Assembly: GCA_964526285.1 (NCBI GenBank)
Contig: CAZGIW010000008.1
Span: 5,345-69,344 of the forward strand
Reading direction: 5' to 3'
From: CAYMAZ01 sp964526285
GTDB taxonomy: Bacteria; Bacteroidota; Bacteroidia; Bacteroidales; DTU049
DNA: 64,000 nt
Part shown: in pieces, positions 1 through 9,797 of the stretch
How positions within the stretch are numbered: the first letter of the stretch is position 1
How the letters are laid out: the number at the start of each line of letters is the position of its first letter
Translations under genes and position numbers: made by a program
Notes under the pieces: model-generated
What the model was told of the DNA's origin: nothing
Databases searched by the model: none
What the model saw: only the letters and a program-made list of their open reading frames with translations

Positions 1-1035
1 GTCAATGAATATTTTCCTGATGGATTGTGGCATTATGCTGCCTATCAGCTGCCCTCTGCAGCAAATATAAAAATTCGTTTTTCAAGAGGCGGCTCATGTT
101 CAAATCCTGTTGAGGGGATTGATGAAATTAAAGTACTTTGCCGCAACTGTGCCATCAGCACATTGTCAGGAGGCACTATCACCGGTCCTTCCGAACAGGT
201 ACCTAATACTGATTATGATTTTACTATCACACCTACTCCGGGTGCTACTTATTACAAATGGATGATTCGGGCAATTAATGAATCACCTCCCAGGGTTTAT
301 GAAAACCCATGTCCTGATGGCGGAAATCCATGCATTGTCAGCGGGCAGGGCACAACCACTGTCACTGTTAATTTTGGATCAACTCCAGCCAACTACAGGG
401 TGATGTGTATTCCCTTTGATGCACATCCGGGCACATTGGTCAATCCCTCTGATGCATGTTATGCAAAAATCAGCATCCACAATGTAACTCTGCCTGTGGA
501 ACTATCATATTATACAATGGAAGACCTCAACGGGACTCCCTTACTCAGATGGCAAACTCTGTCTGAAACCAATAACGACCGATTTGAAATTCATACCTCA
601 AAAGATGGTGTTGAATTTTCAAAACTTGCAAGTTTGAAAGGCGCTGGAAACAGCAATGAAACCATTAATTATCAGTATAATGACAAAAAACCTGCAGCAG
701 GCACTACATATTATAAGCTAATCCAATTTGATTTTGACGGAAAACATGAAACACTTGGCATACTCAGTTTTATCAATGAACATCCTCTTGCTGAGATACA
801 TGTTTCTGCATCTGATAACATTTTACATGTCAGTTTTGGTGAATTTGCTTTTGGCTCATATACAATTGAAATATTTGACATTGTGGGAAAACTTGTGTTT
901 TCCAATATGCTCAATGGCATTGAAAGTTTTTACAACGCATCTATTCCTCTCAATAATTTACCATCCGGAATTTATACAACCAAAATTTCTCACTTTTCAG
1001 GGAATTATAGTATTGCCAAAATTGTTTTACAATAA
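1..1035 (+). CDS. T9SS-sorted secreted protein, C-terminal part
   Basis: The reading frame is open at the left edge, so the N-terminus and signal peptide lie outside; 344 residues are visible. After an Ig/PKD-like stretch (PGATYYKWMIRA) comes the module common in Bacteroidota cargo, beginning LPVELSYYTM and containing LRWQTLSETNNDRFEI, then GAGNS and YYKLIQFDFDGK. The last ~80 residues look like a type A T9SS sorting domain: a beta strand motif YTIEIFDIVGKLVF, then LPSGIYTTKI and a final hydrophobic strand. The family inference is export through the outer membrane by the type IX system with attachment to the surface or release. The cargo function cannot be told from this fragment. It converges with the lipoprotein gene ending 3 bases downstream. 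Confidence 0.8.
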   Translation, partial: VNEYFPDGLWHYAAYQLPSAANIKIRFSRGGSCSNPVEGIDEIKVLCRNCAISTLSGGTITGPSEQVPNTDYDFTITPTPGATYYKWMIRAINESPPRVYENPCPDGGNPCIVSGQGTTTVTVNFGSTPANYRVMCIPFDAHPGTLVNPSDACYAKISIHNVTLPVELSYYTMEDLNGTPLLRWQTLSETNNDRFEIHTSKDGVEFSKLASLKGAGNSNETINYQYNDKKPAAGTTYYKLIQFDFDGKHETLGILSFINEHPLAEIHVSASDNILHVSFGEFAFGSYTIEIFDIVGKLVFSNMLNGIESFYNASIPLNNLPSGIYTTKISHFSGNYSIAKIVLQ

Positions 1036-1038
1036 AAC

Positions 1039-2217
1039 CTATTGCACTCTTCTCAATGAGGCGCTGTTGTCAAAATACAGAATTTTATACTGTTTTGCCG
1101 GGAGAAAATGAACAACTCCAAACTGGTTGACCATTACAGTACTTTCAAAAATGGACTCACCCCTCCCCTTTGTAAGGATAAGCTTGGTTTTTTCAGGAAT
1201 ATTATAATAGAAACCTCGTCTATGTTTGATATTTTCATATTGGTTACTGACGAAGGGGGCAATTTTACTGGTTGTTAAACTTGGCATTAGCTCAATGTAA
1301 ATATTTTTTGATGGATCGGGTGATTCAGTGTCACTTAATCCTTTGTTTTTATCAATGCTAAACAGAAAAAAGCTCCTGTTTTTCACAGAAATCTCAGGAG
1401 TGTATGTAAAACTGTACGTCATAGTATTATTAAGGGTTTTTCCTGTGAACAATGAGGTGTATTCATGAATCATCTGTTCAAGAGAATTTACCATATACTG
1501 TAATGTGGATTCGGAATATTCCACCTCCTGATATCCACTGAGCAAATTAACTTTATACTCATTGAGTTTAATCAGATACTCAGAGGCTTCTTTTGCTCTT
1601 TGCTCTGCATCCTTTTCTACCAGTGATTTCTTATATATATGCTTCTCAATGGTCATGGTATCCAGATGGATAAATTCAAGTAACGTATCCACTTGCTCCA
1701 TGATGTTATAATTGATAAACATTTTAAAAGGTTGACTTTCTTCATCAAAATCTTCATTCACAGTAGCATATTTCACCTGCTGCATTTGAGTATTTACAGA
1801 ATCTGCATGAAAATTAATGCTTTCAATAATTCCGTTCTCTTTGAGACTAATCATAAGTTGATTTTTTTTCTTATTGTTTTTAGGAAAAACAATAAAGAAA
1901 ATCTTATCGGGATCAGGTTCATTTTGAGTGCGCACCTTTATATCAACTATACTGTATTCCGATTTATTTTCTGTAATCACATTGGAAATGCCCAGATATT
2001 TTGCTGAAAAACCAGCATATGGCCCTTTCACATAATCTGTTTTTTCAACTGTGACTTCAACATTTATCACAGTACGTGGCAAAAAATAAAACATTCCCTC
2101 CTTGCTGATAAAATCTTGCTGTTGTTCAAGTCTGTAAACCTGATATTGACTGTTTTTGCATGAAATTATTCCTGCAACAAACAAAATCAAAATTAAATAT
2201 CTGAATACAAATTTCAT
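1039..2217 (-). CDS. DUF4831 family lipoprotein
   Basis: A 392-residue protein with a lipoprotein-type leader: a hydrophobic segment ending in GIISC, with Cys20 as the probable lipidated residue. The stretch FYFLPRTVINVEVTVEKTDY followed by YAGFSAKYLGISNVI is the pattern I associate with DUF4831, a Bacteroidota envelope family of unknown function; central residues ~190-250 are rich in charged residues and probably helical. A -7 type promoter element (TAAATTTG on the minus strand, 2242-2249) sits 25-32 bases before the start codon. Family assignment is from memory of conserved motifs, not from a search. No neighbour shares its strand, so it is probably transcribed alone. Confidence 0.7.
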   Translation of the reverse strand: MKFVFRYLILILFVAGIISCKNSQYQVYRLEQQQDFISKEGMFYFLPRTVINVEVTVEKTDYVKGPYAGFSAKYLGISNVITENKSEYSIVDIKVRTQNEPDPDKIFFIVFPKNNKKKNQLMISLKENGIIESINFHADSVNTQMQQVKYATVNEDFDEESQPFKMFINYNIMEQVDTLLEFIHLDTMTIEKHIYKKSLVEKDAEQRAKEASEYLIKLNEYKVNLLSGYQEVEYSESTLQYMVNSLEQMIHEYTSLFTGKTLNNTMTYSFTYTPEISVKNRSFFLFSIDKNKGLSDTESPDPSKNIYIELMPSLTTSKIAPFVSNQYENIKHRRGFYYNIPEKTKLILTKGRGESIFESTVMVNQFGVVHFLPAKQYKILYFDNSASLRRVQ

Positions 2218-2429
2218 AATATGACAACATTAAATTTCCTGCAAATTTACACACAAAAATACTTTTTTTCAGAAAATGTTTCAAAGGAATGATTATTTAC
2301 TATAAATTTGAACCCGTGTTCTGCGAAGAATTGTGAAACACAGCCATAATATTCCTTTCTTATGCTTATAAATCCGAAACGAGCAGTTATTGATGACACT
2401 GAATAACCTTAACTTAAAATAATTCAAAT

Positions 2430-4058
2430 ATGAAAACCCTTCAGTTTTTTTATCAGGAGCCATTTCCTCTTGAAACAGACGACACCGGTTATTATTTGCT
2501 AACCAGTGATTATGTTAAAGTTGAACGATTCAATGGACAGGATGTCCTTGTTGTTGATAACAAAGCCCTTGAAATGACTGCAGCTCAGGCCATGAAAGAT
2601 GTTTCATTTATGATCAGAACAGAACACGCACTGCAGATTGCTGCCATTATCAATGATCCTGAGGCAAGTGACAATGACAAATACGTGGCAATCACCATGT
2701 TGCGAAATGCTGAAATTTCAGCAAAAGGAATACTGCCCTTCTGCCAGGATACCGGAACAGCCACTGTTTTCGCAAAAAAAGGACAGGCAGTATGGACAGG
2801 GGGCAAAGATGAAGAAGCATTGTCTAAAGGGATTTTCAAAGTTTATACAGAAGAAAATCTCAGATATTCTCAAACAATTCCTCTTGATATGTACAGAGAA
2901 AAAAACTCAGGCACAAACCTACCCGCACAAATTGATATTTATGCAACATCAGGAGATGAATATAATTTTCTGTTCATTGCAAAAGGCGGAGGATCTGCAA
3001 ATAAAACAGCACTTTTTCAGGAAACTAAAGCACTGCTCAATCCCGACATTTTGAAAGATTATCTTGTTTCTAAACTAAAATCATTGGGAACAGCTGCATG
3101 TCCTCCCTATCATGTGGCATTTGTCATTGGTGGTACCTCAGCTGAAGCCAACCTGAAAACCGTAAAACTGGCTTCAACCAAATATCTTGACTATCTGCCA
3201 CGGGAAGGAAATGAAGGCGGGCAAGCCTTTCGTGATATTGCACTTGAAGAAGAACTCTATAAAGCAGCTCGCGATACAGGAATAGGGGCTCAGTTTGGAG
3301 GCAAATATTTTGCTCTTGATATTCGTATTATCCGATTGCCTCGTCACGGAGCTTCATGCCCCGTGGGAATGGGTGTTTCATGCGCCGCTGATCGTAATAT
3401 CAAAGCTAAAATTAATAAACACGGAATATGGATTGAACAACTTGAAAAGAATCCAGGTCGTTTTATTCCTGAACATCTCAGAGATGTGGACGACAATGCC
3501 GGAGCTGTGAATATTAATCTTGATCAGCCTATGAATAACATACTTGAAGAATTGTCAAAACACAAAGTGGGCACCCGACTTTCTCTCAACGGTACTATTA
3601 TTGTCGGTCGTGATATTGCTCATGCAAAATTGAAAGAACGTCTGGACAGTGGCCAGGGATTGCCCCAGTATGTGAAAGATCACCCCATTTATTATGCAGG
3701 CCCTGCAAAAACCCCCGAAGGACTTCCGTCAGGCTCCTTTGGCCCAACCACAGCCGGAAGAATGGATTCATATGTGGATTTGTTTCAAAAACACGGCGGA
3801 AGTATGATTATGATTGCCAAAGGCAATCGCTCGCAGGCTGTATCTGATGCATGTAAAAAATACGGTGGTTTTTATCTGGGAAGTATAGGTGGTCCCGCAG
3901 CAATCTTAGCTCAGGAAAATATCAAACAAGTAGAACTGCTGGAATATCCCGAACTGGGAATGGAAGCCATCTACAAAATTAAAGTTGTCAATTTTCCCGC
4001 TTTTATTCTGGTGGATGATAAAGGAAACGACTTTTATAAAAATGTTTTAAGCTGTTAA
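2430..4058 (+). CDS. fumA: fumarate hydratase class I (Fe-S)
   Basis: A 542-residue single-chain class I fumarase that interconverts fumarate and malate in the cytoplasm using a [4Fe-4S] cluster. The N-terminal domain carries FCQDTGTATVF (Cys105), TAACPPYH (Cys224) and RHGASCPVGMGVSCAADR (Cys318). These three cysteines fall at the positions I recall as the cluster ligands of E. coli FumA. The KGGGS motif (~residue 186) and the C-terminal beta-type domain (GTIIVGRDIAHAKL, PTTAGRMDSYVD, SIGGPAA) are present, so alpha and beta parts are fused. A -7-like element (TAAATTTG, 2303-2310) lies about 120 bases upstream. The next gene is the unrelated class II fumarase. Such clusters are generally oxygen-sensitive, which may explain the pairing. 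Confidence 0.95.
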   Translation: MKTLQFFYQEPFPLETDDTGYYLLTSDYVKVERFNGQDVLVVDNKALEMTAAQAMKDVSFMIRTEHALQIAAIINDPEASDNDKYVAITMLRNAEISAKGILPFCQDTGTATVFAKKGQAVWTGGKDEEALSKGIFKVYTEENLRYSQTIPLDMYREKNSGTNLPAQIDIYATSGDEYNFLFIAKGGGSANKTALFQETKALLNPDILKDYLVSKLKSLGTAACPPYHVAFVIGGTSAEANLKTVKLASTKYLDYLPREGNEGGQAFRDIALEEELYKAARDTGIGAQFGGKYFALDIRIIRLPRHGASCPVGMGVSCAADRNIKAKINKHGIWIEQLEKNPGRFIPEHLRDVDDNAGAVNINLDQPMNNILEELSKHKVGTRLSLNGTIIVGRDIAHAKLKERLDSGQGLPQYVKDHPIYYAGPAKTPEGLPSGSFGPTTAGRMDSYVDLFQKHGGSMIMIAKGNRSQAVSDACKKYGGFYLGSIGGPAAILAQENIKQVELLEYPELGMEAIYKIKVVNFPAFILVDDKGNDFYKNVLSC

Positions 4059-4060
4059 TA

Positions 4061-4092
4061 TTTGATTGTATGTTATGAGTTTCGTAATTTTG
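4061..4092 (+). promoter_or_regulatory. Bacteroidota-type promoter for fumC
   Basis: TTTG at 4061-4064 and TAATTTTG at 4085-4092 are separated by 20 bases, matching the -33/-7 consensus of the Bacteroidota primary sigma factor. It lies in the 54-base gap after the class I fumarase and points to a short leader before the start at 4113. This suggests fumC can be transcribed separately from its neighbour. Confidence 0.7.
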
Positions 4093-4112
4093 CTTTTTGT
4101 AATGCAATTCCT

Positions 4113-5492
4113 ATGAAACGAACTGAACATGATTCGCACGGACACATTGAGGTTTCTGATAATAAATACTGGGGAGCACAAACACAGCGATCTCTTGAAA
4201 ACTTTAAAATCGGAAACAACCTCATGCCCATTGAGATTATTCAAACTTATGCCATTGTAAAAAAAGCTGCTGCCAAAGTCAATTTGCAAGATGGATTGCT
4301 TGATAATAAAAAAACCACTCTCATCATGCAGGTATGTGATGAAATTATCAATGGTGAACTGAATGATCATTTTCCTCTTAGTGTTTGGCAAACCGGAAGC
4401 GGCACACAAACCAACATGAATGTAAATGAGGTTATCTCTAATCGTGCTCATGTGCTGTCAGGGGGCAAACTCACTGACAAAACAAAGAATATTCATCCCA
4501 ATGATGATGTAAACAAATCACAGTCTTCTAATGATACATTTCCCACAGCCATGCACATTGCTGCATATAGGATGATTGTTGAAGCCATGCTTCCTGCTGT
4601 TGAGACATTAAAAAACGGAATCAATGAAAAATCAAAAGAATTTGAAGGTATTGTCAAAACCGGCCGGACCCACCTCATGGACGCAACTCCTCTCACTCTG
4701 GGACAAGAGTTTTCCGGATATGTTTCGCAACTGGAGCATGGAATTGAATCTGTAAAGAATTCACTTTCTCATCTTTCGGAGCTGGCAATTGGCGGTACAG
4801 CTGTTGGAACAGGACTCAATGCCCCTGAAGGATTTGCCGAAAAAGCAGTGAGTGAAATCGCAAACATGACAAACCATCCCTTTGTAAGTGCAACCAATAA
4901 ATTTGAAGCACTTTCTACCAATGATGCCATAGTGGAAACTTCTGCAGCATTGAAAACACTGGCGGTAAGCCTGATGCACATTGCAAACAATATCAGACTT
5001 CTTGCGTCGGGTCCCAGATGCGGAATCGGAGAGATTATACTTCCGGCCAATGAGCCAGGGTCGTCTATTATGCCCGGGAAGGTCAATCCCACACAAACAG
5101 AAGCATTGACAATGGTGTGTGCTCAGGTTATTGGCAATGATACAGCAATTACAAGCGGCGGCATGCAGGGACATTTTCAGCTCAATGTGTTCAAACCCAT
5201 GATGATATATAATTTGCTTCATTCTATAAGGCTGATTGGTGATGCCTGTAGTTCGTTTTACAGCAATTGTGTGAAGGGAATCACTACAAACAAGACAAGA
5301 ATTAAACAGCATCTGGACAATTCTCTTATGCTGGTAACTGCACTAAACAAACATATTGGCTATGACAAAGCAGCCGAAATATCAAAAAAAGCATACTCAG
5401 AGGGCATAACTTTAAAGCAGGCCGCCATTGAATCGGGGCATGTAAGTGAGCAGCAATATGATGAATGGGTGAATCCGGAGGAGATGGTGTGA
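4113..5492 (+). CDS. fumC: fumarate hydratase class II
   Basis: A 459-residue iron-independent fumarase of the fumarase/aspartase superfamily; the homotetramer performs the same reaction as the class I enzyme just upstream. The start at 4113 (MKRTEHDSHG) was chosen over an in-frame ATG at 4062. It gives the family length and N-terminus (IEVSDNKYWGAQTQRSL), and the earlier ATG would lie inside the promoter. Diagnostic motifs are GSGTQTNMNVNEV, HPNDDVNKSQSSND, TGRTHLMDATP and the superfamily signature GSSIMPGKVNPTQ. Nothing essential appears to be missing. Having a stable class II enzyme beside an Fe-S one is known in other bacteria and would keep the TCA step working under oxidative stress or iron limitation; that role is inference. 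Confidence 0.95.
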   Translation: MKRTEHDSHGHIEVSDNKYWGAQTQRSLENFKIGNNLMPIEIIQTYAIVKKAAAKVNLQDGLLDNKKTTLIMQVCDEIINGELNDHFPLSVWQTGSGTQTNMNVNEVISNRAHVLSGGKLTDKTKNIHPNDDVNKSQSSNDTFPTAMHIAAYRMIVEAMLPAVETLKNGINEKSKEFEGIVKTGRTHLMDATPLTLGQEFSGYVSQLEHGIESVKNSLSHLSELAIGGTAVGTGLNAPEGFAEKAVSEIANMTNHPFVSATNKFEALSTNDAIVETSAALKTLAVSLMHIANNIRLLASGPRCGIGEIILPANEPGSSIMPGKVNPTQTEALTMVCAQVIGNDTAITSGGMQGHFQLNVFKPMMIYNLLHSIRLIGDACSSFYSNCVKGITTNKTRIKQHLDNSLMLVTALNKHIGYDKAAEISKKAYSEGITLKQAAIESGHVSEQQYDEWVNPEEMV

Positions 5493-5807
5493 GGGTGGTT
5501 TTTAAATAGAAAAAAGAAAATAGCAAAAATAAAATAGAAAATATTGTGTTTAGGAGTAACAGACAGAACCCCCCGCGCATATTTCCAAAAACACCTTTTA
5601 TGTATCTATTTATCTATCCTATGTAAATATTTAAATATCTTGTTTGTAAATAAATCGCATCTTTTTCATAATCAGGAAGCAGAACAGTTTTAAAATGGGG
5701 GAAAAAAATTTATCCAAAGCAACTTTTTTCTTGTTTTCATGTCATTTATAATGTAATTTTGCATATTGTTTTGTAAAGAAAATTTAAAAAAACTAAATAC
5801 GTGTGTT
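5493..5807 (+). other. gene-free stretch upstream of secreted-protein cluster
   Basis: About 315 bases, AT-rich, with no convincing gene. The only structure I can support is the promoter at 5731-5761. A short GC-rich patch (around 5569-5580) stands out but does not form an obvious hairpin. Confidence 0.5.
5731..5761 (+). promoter_or_regulatory. Bacteroidota-type promoter of the secreted-protein cluster
   Basis: TTG at 5731-5733, a 20-base spacer and TAATTTTG at 5754-5761 fit the -33/-7 consensus. The start codon follows at 5808, giving a leader of about 40 bases. Confidence 0.65.
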
Positions 5808-8120
5808 ATGAAAAAATTCTTCCCCCTCATCATGCTTTTGTGTGCATTGAATTATGCATCAATGGCACAAAATGTTGGCATTAGCAACAACATTTTCACT
5901 CCCCAAAGCTATTTGCATGTGCATCAGCCAAATGTAAGTGGTAATTTATTTCAGATGACCAATTCCACATCAGGCAATGCATCAAATGCAGTTGGCCTTG
6001 TTTTTTCAGTTGATGGAGCAAGCTACACAATGAGAAATTATCAAAATGGTTTTATTACTTTTCAAACAAATGCAAGTGATATTACCTTTTCTGATGGCAC
6101 TGAACGCATGAGGATTCAGTCAGGTGGACGAGTTGGTATTGGTACTGCCACTCCTCACACTTCAGCCCTCCTGCATGTGAATGCTAACAACAGAGGGATT
6201 TTGATTCCCAATGTGCCACTCACTGCTACCAATGCTGCAGGACCTGTGGCCACACCACAAACCAGTTTGCTGGTATATAACACTGCCACTGCCAGTGCGG
6301 GAGCAACCGCCGTAACACCAGGTTTTTATTACAACGCAGGAACCACAGCAGCTCCCAACTGGAGAAGATTGATGGCAGGCGGATCGGGTGCAGACGGATG
6401 GCTTACAATTGGAAACTATGGTACAACACCAGCCAACAACTGGATAGGCACCAACGACGCTCAGGATTTTGTATTTAAAACAGGTGGTGTTGCAGCAGGA
6501 AATGAGAGGATGAGGATTACATCAGCAGGTAATGTAATGGTAAATATTACAGCCCCCATAGATGCAGGAGATGCATTTACTTCAGTAGTTTCTCCAACTT
6601 TCCCAACAGCTATTGCTACTTATGGGAATGGTGGATTTCCAATATGGGCAGAACAAATAAATATTGATGCTGATGGGATATGGGCTATTAATTCCGCAGC
6701 AGCAGGCGCAGGAGGAGGTGTTGGTATATTTGCTTATTCAGGACAAAGTGGCGGGGCAGGTGTTTGGGGAGACGGAGGCACATCTACACGTGGTATTATG
6801 GGAATAAACAATACTGCTGCAAGTCCTGCCGTGCAAGCACAAAACATTAATGCTGGCGGATATGCACTTTATGCTGTAAACTCTGCTGCAAACGGCGCAG
6901 GGGGAGGTATGGCCATATATGCAACATCAAATCAAACAGGTGCCCCAACTATTGGTGCAACACTCAGGAATACAACCATTTATACAAACACAGCAATATC
7001 GGGAGTGGCTAATTTTGCCAGTGCTAATGGAGTTTTAGGAGCTGCTCAGATAAATACAGGCACTGGTGTCAGGGGACTAAACACAGCAGCAAACGGCACA
7101 GCAATTGGTTTTGGAGGGTTGTTTACCAGCAATCAAACAGGAGGTGCTGCTCTTGCCGGTTCACTAAGATTAGCCAGCTACTTTGCCAACTCCAGTGTTT
7201 CAGGTGTAACAAATGATGGTATAGTTGGAGGAATTGGTGTTATCGGCGGTTGCGGAAATGCCACAGGAATTGGTGTTCAGGGACAGTCAAGCGGAACAAC
7301 TGCAAGTGGTGTGCTTGGAATAGTAAATCAGTCAGGAGCCATTGCTGTGAACGGGCAAAATCTCAATGCAACAGGAACCGGAGTAGTAGGTTCTGGGAAT
7401 AATCAGGCTCCACAAACATTGGTTGGCGGATCAGGTGGTGCATTTACAGGTAGTGGTTTTGGAGTATTTGGTTATTCAACCGGAAGCGGCAATGACACAT
7501 GGGGAGGTTATTTCTCTAATGGTGGAGGGGCATCTTATGCCTATGTTGGAGGGAGAACACCTCTTGGTACAAACAGAAAAATTGAAGGAAACGGAACAGT
7601 AAATACAATAGTCAAAGATGTAAATAATAATAGTGTTGTCATGACCTGTCCTGAAACTGTGGAAATTTTATTAATGGATTACGGGCATGGTCAGCTATTG
7701 AACGGCGAGGTGTATATTACTATTGATCCAAATCTTGCAAAAAACATTCATGTTGATGACCAGCATCCTTTGAAAGTGTTTGTGCAGCTTGAAGGAGATT
7801 GCAACGGGGTTTTTGTTACAGAGAAAACTGCACAGGGTTTTAAAGTAAAAGAGCTTGGCGGTGGTACAAGTAATGTGCCTTTCTCATATCAAATAGTTGC
7901 ACAGCGTGCTGATGAATACGATGAATTTGGAAATCTCGTTTCAAAATATGTAACACCACGATGGGAGCCAGCAATGCTACCGCAAGAGCTTTTAACCGGC
8001 ATAAAATACGAAATGGCTGTGCCACAACAGCTTGAAGAACCTCAGTCTATGGAAAGACAATTTGAAAACATAGAACAAACAAGAGATCCAAAAAATATCA
8101 GAAAAACAAAATTAGACTAA
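5808..8120 (+). CDS. large secreted tail-fibre-like repeat protein
   Basis: The start at 5808 gives a clean signal peptide (MKKFFPLIMLLCALNYASMAQ), preferred over an upstream in-frame ATG at 5766 lying at the promoter; 770 residues. The N-terminal region (NVGISNNIFTPQSYLHVHQP) is shared with the next gene, followed by the Bacteroidota fibre motif ERMRIQSGGRVGIGTATP. Residues ~270-570 form irregular Gly/Ala/Asn-rich repeats (GVWGDGG, AVNSAANGAGGG, GVRGLNTAANG) typical of beta-solenoid or trimeric fibres. The last ~180 residues form a distinct domain beginning GTNRKIEGNGTVNTIVKD, rich in beta strands, unlike the S74 ends of the next two genes. No T9SS sorting domain is visible. It is probably a surface fibre or adhesin; binding target unknown. 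Confidence 0.7.
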   Translation: MKKFFPLIMLLCALNYASMAQNVGISNNIFTPQSYLHVHQPNVSGNLFQMTNSTSGNASNAVGLVFSVDGASYTMRNYQNGFITFQTNASDITFSDGTERMRIQSGGRVGIGTATPHTSALLHVNANNRGILIPNVPLTATNAAGPVATPQTSLLVYNTATASAGATAVTPGFYYNAGTTAAPNWRRLMAGGSGADGWLTIGNYGTTPANNWIGTNDAQDFVFKTGGVAAGNERMRITSAGNVMVNITAPIDAGDAFTSVVSPTFPTAIATYGNGGFPIWAEQINIDADGIWAINSAAAGAGGGVGIFAYSGQSGGAGVWGDGGTSTRGIMGINNTAASPAVQAQNINAGGYALYAVNSAANGAGGGMAIYATSNQTGAPTIGATLRNTTIYTNTAISGVANFASANGVLGAAQINTGTGVRGLNTAANGTAIGFGGLFTSNQTGGAALAGSLRLASYFANSSVSGVTNDGIVGGIGVIGGCGNATGIGVQGQSSGTTASGVLGIVNQSGAIAVNGQNLNATGTGVVGSGNNQAPQTLVGGSGGAFTGSGFGVFGYSTGSGNDTWGGYFSNGGGASYAYVGGRTPLGTNRKIEGNGTVNTIVKDVNNNSVVMTCPETVEILLMDYGHGQLLNGEVYITIDPNLAKNIHVDDQHPLKVFVQLEGDCNGVFVTEKTAQGFKVKELGGGTSNVPFSYQIVAQRADEYDEFGNLVSKYVTPRWEPAMLPQELLTGIKYEMAVPQQLEEPQSMERQFENIEQTRDPKNIRKTKLD

Positions 8121-8146
8121 AAAACGGTTTTATTATCTACCCACAC

Positions 8147-8177
8147 AACCGCCCTCATTTTGGGGGCGGTTTTTTCT
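8147..8177 (+). terminator. rho-independent terminator
   Basis: An 8-bp GC-rich stem, AACCGCCC (8147-8154) pairing with GGGCGGTT (8164-8171), has a 9-base loop and runs into a T-rich tail. It lies 26 bases after the preceding stop codon, so the first fibre gene appears to be its own transcription unit. Confidence 0.85.
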
Positions 8178-8276
8178 TATTAAAATTTTTTAACAATTTT
8201 ATTTTATCCTTTATAATATATTTCATTAACTTTGTAGTTCCGTTTTTAACTAAAGTGTTTTTTTAACCATACAATT

Positions 8277-9593
8277 ATGACAAACAAATCCCCCCTGTTG
8301 TTTTTTGTGTGCCTGATGATTTCAGCTGCACTGATGGCACAAAATGTTGGTGTCAGCAACAACATTTTCACGCCCCGCAGCTATTTGCATGTGCATCAGC
8401 CCAATGTTAGTGGCAATTTATTTCAGATGACCAATTTCACATCAGGCAATGCAACGAATGATGTTGGTTTGGTGTTTTCAGTGAATACAAATGAATGGAC
8501 CATGCGAAATTATCAGGCAGGCAATCTGATTTTTCAAACCGGCAATGGTAATATGCGGTTCTTTACAAACAACACAGAACGAATGATTATTCTCAGTAGT
8601 GGCAATGTGGGCATTGGAGATTTAACCCCTCTCGCATTATTTACAGTTGGCAATGGTGATCTGTTCAGAGTTGAAAGTACCGGACATGTGAGAACTATCA
8701 ACGCAACTGTTGGCGCACCTGCCTATTCATTTACTGGCAGTACAAACACAGGCATGTGGGCACCGGCTGCAAGTAATATTGCATTTTCAACTGCAGGGTT
8801 AGAAAGAATGCGTGTACACGCAAATGGTCAATTCTCTTTAAACAGTACAACTGCTGCTGCAGGTGATGTTTTATCTTCATATGGTAATAATGCCACACTT
8901 GCATGGGCACTAAATGGATATCATACAGGAACTGCAGGTGGAGGTTTATATGCTCAGAATACAAATACATCAAATGGATACAATGCAATGGAAGGCGTTA
9001 CCGAATATAATATTTCTACAAACATTCCATCTGGTGTTTTTGGGCTTGCAATAGCAAACACAAATCATTCTGCATATGGTGTAAGGGCCGCTACAAATGC
9101 CTCAGGAACAAGCTCTTATGGCCTAAGGGCAAGCTGCATGCAGTCTGATTTTGCAGGCTACTATGCCGGATATTTTATAGGAAGAGTTTTTTCAACAGGA
9201 AATTATTATATACCCTCTGATAGTAAACTTAAAGAAAATCTAACCACTATTAATACTCTTGATAGAATTATGCAGCTGAATATTTATGAATATGAGTATA
9301 GTAAAGAGTATTCAAAATTTTTATATTCTGAAGACAAGAAAGTAGGTTTCATTGCTCAAGAGGTTGAAGAATTGTTTCCAGGAACTGATCTTACATCGCC
9401 TGCATTTATATATGCCAATGACAAACCTGCCGGAACAAAAGAAGCATATTCTCCTGAAAAGGAAGAAATACTTGGAGTTTCCTATACTGCTTTTGTCCCA
9501 TATCTCGTGAGAGCCATACAAGAACAACAACAAATCATTGAATCTCTTGAGCAGCGTATTGAAAGGCTTGAACAGTTGCTTTTGGAAAAATAA
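8277..9593 (+). CDS. secreted fibre protein with S74 chaperone domain
   Basis: 438 residues with a signal peptide (MTNKSPLLFFVCLMISAALMAQ). The first ~60 mature residues are nearly the same as in the previous gene, also at DNA level (TATTTGCATGTGCATCAGCC shared). The middle is a fibre-like region (ERMIILSSGNVGIGDLTP). Residues ~310-415 form a Peptidase_S74/intramolecular chaperone domain: SDSKLKENLTTINTLDRIMQ, then KKVGFIAQEVEELFPG and GVSYTAFVPYLVRAIQE, ending in a coiled coil (IESLEQRIERLEQLL). In phage tailspikes this domain drives trimer folding and then cuts itself off at a Ser-Asp bond; PSDSK preserves that Ser-Asp. A -7 element (TAACTTTG, 8227-8234) precedes the gene. Confidence 0.8.
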   Translation: MTNKSPLLFFVCLMISAALMAQNVGVSNNIFTPRSYLHVHQPNVSGNLFQMTNFTSGNATNDVGLVFSVNTNEWTMRNYQAGNLIFQTGNGNMRFFTNNTERMIILSSGNVGIGDLTPLALFTVGNGDLFRVESTGHVRTINATVGAPAYSFTGSTNTGMWAPAASNIAFSTAGLERMRVHANGQFSLNSTTAAAGDVLSSYGNNATLAWALNGYHTGTAGGGLYAQNTNTSNGYNAMEGVTEYNISTNIPSGVFGLAIANTNHSAYGVRAATNASGTSSYGLRASCMQSDFAGYYAGYFIGRVFSTGNYYIPSDSKLKENLTTINTLDRIMQLNIYEYEYSKEYSKFLYSEDKKVGFIAQEVEELFPGTDLTSPAFIYANDKPAGTKEAYSPEKEEILGVSYTAFVPYLVRAIQEQQQIIESLEQRIERLEQLLLEK

Positions 9594-9797
9594 CAGTCAA
9601 TTTCTTTGTTCATTGCATAGAGCAATTCCCGTTTTTTCATATTTTACACTAGTGAACGACAAAATTCAGTTTTTCCAAATGGATGTAAATTGTCTTAATT
9701 GTTTTTGTCGGTCAGTAATGATTTTTTACAAAACTCTACACAGTAAATGAAAATTTTGTATTTTAGCATGCTGTTTAATAATTAACTTCTTAAATCC

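Noticed and set aside
4761..5312. Long minus-strand frame inside fumC
   Set aside because: It is wholly antisense to a strongly conserved enzyme gene and its translation is Cys/His-rich nonsense.
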